A stretch of 64,000 nucleotides of DNA from Trichomonas vaginalis G3 (taxonomy: Eukaryota > Parabasalia > Trichomonadida > Trichomonadidae), in NCBI RefSeq assembly GCF_026262505.1, contig NC_067203.1, forward strand, positions 1,426,001 through 1,490,000. Reading direction: 5' to 3'. Below, piece after piece: positions 59,225 through 64,000 of this stretch. Position 1 is the first letter of the stretch. Each line of letters opens with the position of its first letter. Below the pieces are notes generated by a model. It saw nothing but the letters and a program-made list of their open reading frames with translations. It was not told the DNA's origin and did not search any database. Position numbers and translations under genes: made by a program.

Positions 59225-59512
59225 ACGAATTAAAAAAATAAATTATTCAAAAAATGTAAGACATGAATTTTTAAAGTTTATTTTTTTATTTTTTTTTATT
59301 TTTTTTATTTCATTATGTATGGGTTTAGTGAAAATTTCTTACGATTCTGAAAATTTTTAAATCTTGATTTATTCAAAAACGTAAGAATAAAAACCGTAAA
59401 AATCATACATTTTTTACTTCATATGTAAAAAAAAATGATACAAAATCGCTCAAAAATGTATGAATTCTTACGTTTACAAAAAAAGTCACAAAACCCTTCA
59501 ACATATACTACT
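59214..59512 (-). repeat. Right terminal inverted repeat of Maverick B
   Basis: Reverse complement of 42318-42615, differing only in the lengths of A/T runs. Ends in CATATACTACT at 59512. Carries the leader and start codon of the gene at 58739-59224. Confidence 0.95.
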
Positions 59513-59974
59513 TATGATAAGAATTGAGTATTGATATGTATATATCTTAACTAAGAACTTATATTTGAATTTAAGTAGTTTTTTAGTGATTTGACCCGTA
59601 TTATTTTTATTCTAACATTAAATCTGAATCATTTTGAACTCAAATAATGGTTTTAGGAATTGCGATTAAAGATATGATAATTTGTTATGTATTTATATAT
59701 TTTTGTAATAAAATTAATGAATGAAGGGCCGATTACGACACATTTGAATAAGACTTTGTATCCTTATTGATAAAATCTAAGAATATATAACAAGAGTATT
59801 GTGTAGTTATTCATTTTGCAATATTTCGAATAAGATTTCTATACAAATTTCGACCGAAATTCTCTGATTTTTAAAATTTAAGACATTTGATAAAAAAATC
59901 ATTCTTAAGTCATCAAATATATATACATTTACAACAGATACCAAATAGCTATATAAAAAAGAATAAAACAAAAA
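59513..59974. other. Intergenic region, no gene seen
   Basis: AT-rich DNA between the right end of Maverick B and the phosphodiesterase stop. It does not resemble the ankyrin sequence that flanks the left end of Maverick B. Confidence 0.6.
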
Positions 59975-61348
59975 TTACAATTGAGCGCAAAGTGCTTCCC
60001 ACTCTGCCAGATTCGTATTAAACTGCTGGATGCAGCCATCGAATGCGTTAAACAGCTTCTGATCGGCCAACAAGAGCTTCAAAGTTACATATTTGTAGAA
60101 ACCAACTTGTCCCTGCGGCAGCGGTGTTTTATTGTTTCTATCAAATCCCTTTGTAATCTCTAGACCACGTTTAAGCTGTTCGTCGCCTTGTGTGTACCAT
60201 TCTTCCTGTAATTGTGCGGACATTGTCGCAGCTTCTCCGAAAGGACGGCATGTATTAGATAGATCGGCAAGTTTCATGATCGCCTGGCAAGCGAGCAATC
60301 GTTCGTCCTCTGTGTCTTTGTAACTGCCCGCGATGTTATTGAAAGAAACGATATAGTCTTGGTGCTTGGACATGTCTGTTGCTAGTATAATATTCGAAAC
60401 GAATTTGAAGTATATGCGTCTTGTCTCGTCGTTGAAGGTTTGTATGCTCTTGGAGAACTCATTCGATAAAAATTCTATCGTAATCTTCTGGTGATGGTAT
60501 TCAAGGGGCGGCTGATTGGAACCAGACTCCTGAGCATATTTGGAGTTGACTTGGCGATGGAAATCGTTAGAACGTCCGTTATGACCAACATCATGACAAA
60601 TGGCCGCTGTCATAAGGGAAAAGTAATCTATTGGTTGGATAAAATGCTCTATCGGTTTTTGGAGAAGAGCAAAATATACAAATTGGCAGGCATCGCATGC
60701 ATGTCTCCAGTTATGATATGGAACATCGTTATATAAGCTTCGGATTTTATAAAGGAACCTGACAAAGGTCTCAAAATCGATATCGAGTTGAGAACGTTTT
60801 ATTATTTGGCTAAATAGGCAAACAACAATCTCGAATAATGAATCGTTATCGAAACGTTCAATAGTAAACATAAAGTTCTGGTAGGCATCAAGCATGATTT
60901 GTGGTGTACGCTCAACATGGTCAATCATGGTTGTGTAGTCGTAGTGATTTTTGTTGATCAAATCGATCAACTCGCTGAAATCGGGAATTAGGGTCTTATC
61001 AAGAGGATCGCCTGTGAGAAGAGTAATAAATAGATTTAGATCCTTATCGGTTATGGGGATTGTTGAGACAAAAAAGTTGCCGCGAATGTTTCCGAATTTA
61101 TTCTGTTTTTGAGTTGTAATTGTGCTGCACAAACTTTCAAGATCGGACCCAAGGATTTCGTAAATTCCGTCACCTTTGAATCCGGCAAAGTTTGAGGCGA
61201 TTATGTAGATAGATTTGTATTTTTTATGGAGTCTGCAAAGAAAGCAAGCGTTAGAATCGCATTCTTTGGCGATTTTAATCATTGTTTTGCATAACTCGGT
61301 CTGCTGGCCTGTGAAAGGCATATCGGGGATGGCATCAAATTCAATCAT
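59975..61348 (-). CDS. Class I 3',5'-cyclic nucleotide phosphodiesterase, 457 aa
   Basis: Hydrolyses cAMP and/or cGMP. Residues ~15-120 look like a GAF-type sensory domain. The catalytic domain has the metal-binding set: YHNWRHACD (H212, H216), ICHDVGHNG (H252, D253, H256), KLADLSN (D362) and a downstream EEWYTQGDE. QGQVGFY contains the glutamine (Q414) that in this family clamps the nucleotide base. All expected residues are present, so it is likely active and cytosolic (no signal peptide or membrane span). The start is supported by an Inr six bases upstream. GC content is clearly higher than in the flanks, as expected for a conserved host gene. No introns seen. Confidence 0.92.
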   Translation of the reverse strand: MIEFDAIPDMPFTGQQTELCKTMIKIAKECDSNACFLCRLHKKYKSIYIIASNFAGFKGDGIYEILGSDLESLCSTITTQKQNKFGNIRGNFFVSTIPITDKDLNLFITLLTGDPLDKTLIPDFSELIDLINKNHYDYTTMIDHVERTPQIMLDAYQNFMFTIERFDNDSLFEIVVCLFSQIIKRSQLDIDFETFVRFLYKIRSLYNDVPYHNWRHACDACQFVYFALLQKPIEHFIQPIDYFSLMTAAICHDVGHNGRSNDFHRQVNSKYAQESGSNQPPLEYHHQKITIEFLSNEFSKSIQTFNDETRRIYFKFVSNIILATDMSKHQDYIVSFNNIAGSYKDTEDERLLACQAIMKLADLSNTCRPFGEAATMSAQLQEEWYTQGDEQLKRGLEITKGFDRNNKTPLPQGQVGFYKYVTLKLLLADQKLFNAFDGCIQQFNTNLAEWEALCAQL

Positions 61349-61350
61349 TT

Positions 61351-61356
61351 AAATGA
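61351..61356 (-). promoter_or_regulatory. Inr core promoter of the phosphodiesterase gene
   Basis: Reads TCATTT on the minus strand, matching the trichomonad initiator TCA(+1)Py(T/A). Transcription from the A would give a six-base 5' leader, typical for T. vaginalis. Confidence 0.65.
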
Positions 61357-61860
61357 CAATTTCTATCGTAAAGTCTTGAAAAGAATAAATGAATTCAAAA
61401 AATTGAAAGCAGCTAAGAAAAGTTGGCCTTGGTCTATATATATTGTTGGGAATATAATGAATATTTGGATAATTTAAGGGTTTCGTTTTGCGAAAAAAAC
61501 GTACAATACGCAATTTCGCTAAAAAAACATTTAGCTAGCAATTTCGACCCTTGACTCCACTCAAGACGTCACTTTTTTAATTATGCGGTATCATATTTTT
61601 GGAAAATCTTTATGAATATTATATAAAAAGTCTCTTTAATATCTATATTTCATATTTTTATCGATTTTTAAAGTTTTTGCGAAAAGTATTCAATTATTTT
61701 TGCTATTTGGTCGGGTAAATGTCAGATTTGTGACATTTTCTGATATGATATTCAGATTCTACGTTGATAATAATGCATATAGAACCCTCTTGCTATTGTG
61801 TCAAAATTGCGAAACCGATAGCAAAAATATCTCGCAATATCAAAATTGAGATATTGAGTG
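61357..61860. other. Intergenic region, no gene seen
   Basis: AT-rich DNA upstream of the phosphodiesterase gene, ending at the poly-A terminus of Maverick C. Nothing else identifiable. Confidence 0.6.
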
Positions 61861-61899
<39 letters not shown>

Positions 61900-61935
61900 T
61901 AGTGGGGCTTCCAGGCACTTCGTGCCTTCTAGCCC
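61861..61935 (+). repeat. Left terminus of Maverick C: poly-A run plus hairpin
   Basis: A run of 37 A residues, then GGGCT...AGCCC enclosing AGGCAC-TTC-GTGCCT (inner hairpin 61914-61926). Near-identical to the start of Maverick A. Confidence 0.7.
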
Positions 61936-62019
61936 TGAAGATGTTTAGGAGAAATGAAGTTCTTATATACGGGTCTTCCAGGAGCTTTTCACAAATTATA
62001 TATGTTTTTCATGTTTTGT

Positions 62020-62757
62020 CAAGATTTCATCGTAAAGACTTTGTCAAGATTTCATCGTAAAGACTTTGTCAAGATTTCATCGTAAAGACTTTGTCAAAAC
62101 TTCATCGTAAAGACTTTGTCAAAACTTCATCGTAAAATCAGACAAAAATAATGTTTAGGGTAGAAGGTTAGATATAACCTCTTTTCTAACCTCTTTTCTA
62201 CCCTCTTGAATTTGTCAAGACTTCTTCGTAAATGTTTTGTCAAGACTTCTTCGTAAATGTTTTGTCAAGACTTCTTCGTAAATGTTTTGTCAAGACTTCT
62301 TCGTAAATGTTTTGTCAAGACTTCTTCGTAAATGTTTTGTCAAGACTTCTTCGTAAAATCAGACAAAAATAATGTTTAGGGTAGAAGGTTAGATATAACC
62401 TCTTTTCTAACCTCTTTTCTACCCTCTTGAATTTTCATGAAATTTACACCAAAAATATACTACTAGGGTCATTTACGAAGAAATCTCAACAAAGTCTTTA
62501 CGATGAAATCTCAACAAAACATAGACAAGAAAGTTCATGAGAAATTAGATGAAGAAGTCTTGACAAAGTCTTTACGAAGAAATTCATGAAAATTCAAGAG
62601 GGTAGAAAAGAGGTTAGAAAAGAGGTTATATCTAACCTTCTACCCTAAAATATATTTTTGGGTCATTTACACTCATTTACGAAGAAATCTCAACAAAGTC
62701 TTTACGAAGAAGTCACAATAAAACATCTGTCACTTTTCGGGTAAAAACATTTTTATT
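62020..62757. repeat. 25-bp repeats and Family II nested hairpins
   Basis: Tandem 25-bp units of two kinds (core TTCATCGTAAAGACTTTGTC at 62020-62130, core TTCTTCGTAAATGTTTTGTC at 62210-62355) alternate with hairpins at 62153-62212 and 62375-62435. In these AGGTTA pairs with TAACCT, and outside GGGTAGA pairs with TCTACCC. From about 62470 the same units and a third hairpin (62588-62647) run in the opposite direction, so the whole block is a large imperfect inverted repeat before the methylase gene. Confidence 0.88.
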
Positions 62758-62768
62758 ATTATATATAA

Positions 62769-63587
62769 ATGAATTTTACAAAACCACCGTTACCCTTCTT
62801 TGGAAATAAGAGTAGATGTAAAGATATTCTATTGAGAGAACTTAAGAAACTACCGAATGGTCTAACATTTGTAGATTTGTTCGGTGGAAGTTTCTATATA
62901 TCCCATCTGTGCCATACAATATTCCCAGACTCAAAGATTATATGCAATGACTTCGACAACTATATGAACCGTCTCAAACATATACCAGACACAAACAAAA
63001 TATTGAGTGAGTTGAAAGAAAAGATACCTATAGGTAAGATGGAACGTATACCATTAGATAAGAAAAATACTGTCAGAGAGGTTTTGAAAAAAGCAGAATA
63101 TATAGACTGGGATAGTATATCTGCTAGACTATTATATAGTGGTGCTATAAGAGTTCATGACATTGAAACACTTATGTCAAAAGTTTTATATCTTAACTAT
63201 ACAAATGTTTTCAAAGAGGACATAGAAAAATATATTGAGGGTATAGAGTTTGTGAGATGTCATTGGACAGATTTGTATGAAAAATATAAAGACAAGGAAA
63301 ATGTTTTCTTTATAGTAGACCCGCCGTTCTATAACACATGGGATTTTCAATACCAAGTAGACTGGACTTTGAGAGACTCTTTAGAAACTTTAGACGTTTT
63401 ACATAACCATCCATGCTTTTACTTTACATCCGATAAAAGTGGTTTGGAAAGTGTCATGAGATGGTTAGAGGACATACATGACTATGAGTTTAGATACGAT
63501 AAGATAGAATATGAGAGAGGTCCTATAAACTGGAGAAAGTGTCATAACAAAGAAATTTTACTAGTAAGTAAATGTGGTTTGAAATAG
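62769..63587 (+). CDS. D12-class adenine-N6 DNA methyltransferase, 272 aa
   Basis: Nearly identical to the gene at 12677-13495, with the same FFGNK, VDLFGGS and DPPFY motifs and the same length. The frame is whole. The leader (CATTTTTATTATTATATATAA) is conserved between the copies while sequence further upstream differs, which supports the start and suggests that the leader is the promoter. Confidence 0.92.
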   Translation: MNFTKPPLPFFGNKSRCKDILLRELKKLPNGLTFVDLFGGSFYISHLCHTIFPDSKIICNDFDNYMNRLKHIPDTNKILSELKEKIPIGKMERIPLDKKNTVREVLKKAEYIDWDSISARLLYSGAIRVHDIETLMSKVLYLNYTNVFKEDIEKYIEGIEFVRCHWTDLYEKYKDKENVFFIVDPPFYNTWDFQYQVDWTLRDSLETLDVLHNHPCFYFTSDKSGLESVMRWLEDIHDYEFRYDKIEYERGPINWRKCHNKEILLVSKCGLK

Positions 63588-63703
63588 GACTACTTGTTTT
63601 AGGTTTTTTCCATTGTGTCATTTATTTATTTGACGTGGCAGAAAAGTACAGAGAATATGAAGATGAACCAATGCCTGCAAATGTTCAGTATATGTACTCG
63701 TAA
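63572..63703 (+). CDS. Small single-span membrane protein, 43 aa
   Basis: Overlaps the end of the methylase gene by 16 bases. MWFEIGLLVLGFFHCVIYLF forms one hydrophobic span, followed by an acidic tail. Counterpart of 13480-13610. Function unknown; the overlap suggests co-expression with the methylase. Confidence 0.6.
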   Translation: MWFEIGLLVLGFFHCVIYLFDVAEKYREYEDEPMPANVQYMYS

Positions 63704-63726
63704 GAGATATTTTTATCTAATATTAA

Positions 63727-64000
63727 ATGGACGCACAGAACTTAGCGAATGCACAGCAACCTGGACAACCAAACCCAGAGAATATTCCAAATGAAGTTAG
63801 AATACAAACTGCAATGGCAAACTATGGTCAAGTGCCAACAGATGTACAAATGCAAACTGCATGTCAAATGACGCTGCGTTAGGTTTGCCCACCATGGTAT
63901 GCAAATATGAGATGGAAAGAGTTTTATACAAACCCTGAAGTGGGATATAAACAACTTTATGCAGATGACGCGAACACAGGAGTTGACCCAGAATATTTTT
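63727..64000 (+). pseudogene. Small Maverick protein gene, partial at window edge
   Basis: Same start and sequence as the 120-residue gene at 13634 (MDAQNLANAQQPGQPNPENI), running off the window. It looks broken in this copy. Confidence 0.6.

Larger units (their letters stand above)
42318..59512. mobile_element. Maverick/Polinton B, about 17.2 kb, mostly whole
   Basis: Bounded by ~300-bp inverted repeats starting AGTAGTATATG, with the 5'-AG end and short tandem repeat (AGT twice) typical of Polintons. Genes: an end protein with EF-hand-like loop, PolB with HNH insert, integrase, small proteins, fibre, penton-like, VSCCG protein, packaging ATPase, major capsid, amphipathic proteins and a second end protein. 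The terminal repeats differ only in homopolymer lengths, so the insertion is young. Core genes look whole; the fibre gene and one small gene are broken (about five breaks in total). I see no matching 6-bp target duplication (GAAAAT left, TATGAT right), which suggests rearrangement at one side or assembly error. Confidence 0.93.
61861..64000 (+). mobile_element. Maverick/Polinton C, left end, cut by window edge
   Basis: Same family as Maverick A: poly-A terminus with hairpin, then methylase, small membrane protein and the 120-residue-type protein in the same order. It keeps about 830 bp of repeats between the terminus and the methylase that are absent from A. Near-identity of the shared genes indicates recent common origin. 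Only the first 2.1 kb is visible; at least one gene looks broken. Confidence 0.88.

Overview
The window looks like nuclear DNA of Trichomonas vaginalis or a close trichomonad. The evidence is an AT-rich sequence, a host gene with an Inr-like TCATTT start six bases before its ATG, a DUF3447-style ankyrin gene, a cyclic-nucleotide phosphodiesterase, and above all several large Maverick/Polinton elements carrying phage-like fibre genes and Dam-like adenine methylases. Only a few ordinary host genes are visible: the ankyrin gene (33.9-36.5 kb), a 927-residue acidic serine-rich protein (37.8-40.5 kb) and a class I phosphodiesterase (60.0-61.3 kb). Nearly everything else is mobile or repetitive.

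Layout. 1-3.2 kb: two inverted arms of a 132-bp palindromic satellite around a 1-kb AT-rich spacer. 4.7-12.56 kb: a fold-back, MULE-like DNA transposon whose long inverted arms are mostly a 35-bp satellite. Its middle holds a 19-bp satellite and a SWIM-finger protein. 12.56-33.77 kb: Maverick A, a broken element with methylase, fibre, integrase, PolB, packaging ATPase, SF3 helicase, penton and major capsid genes, plus a more GC-rich cluster at about 20.8-24.9 kb with an HNH nuclease. It runs into a 100-N gap. 33.87-36.55 kb: ankyrin gene invaded by a pyrimidine-rich satellite. 42.32-59.51 kb: Maverick B, bounded by near-identical ~300-bp inverted repeats and mostly whole apart from its fibre gene and one small gene. 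61.86 kb to the edge: the start of Maverick C, a close relative of A.

In A and B the genes form the usual Polinton set: integrase for insertion, protein-primed PolB for replication, a FtsK/HerA-type ATPase for packaging, double-jelly-roll major capsid and penton proteins for the shell, and small amphipathic proteins that may act on membranes. A and B are divergent families but share homologous versions of most of these. The collar-type fibre gene is closely related in both.

The most unusual material is structural DNA. (1) Short GC-rich 3-nt-loop hairpins recur in Maverick B, several inside open coding frames, and once as a two-hairpin cloverleaf inside the DNA polymerase gene. Related hairpins sit next to the poly-A ends of A and C. 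(2) Two families of nested hairpins share flanks and architecture but have different, internally complementary arms. (3) An HNH nuclease domain lies inside the PolB of element B. (4) The terminal repeats of element B include the start codons of both end genes.
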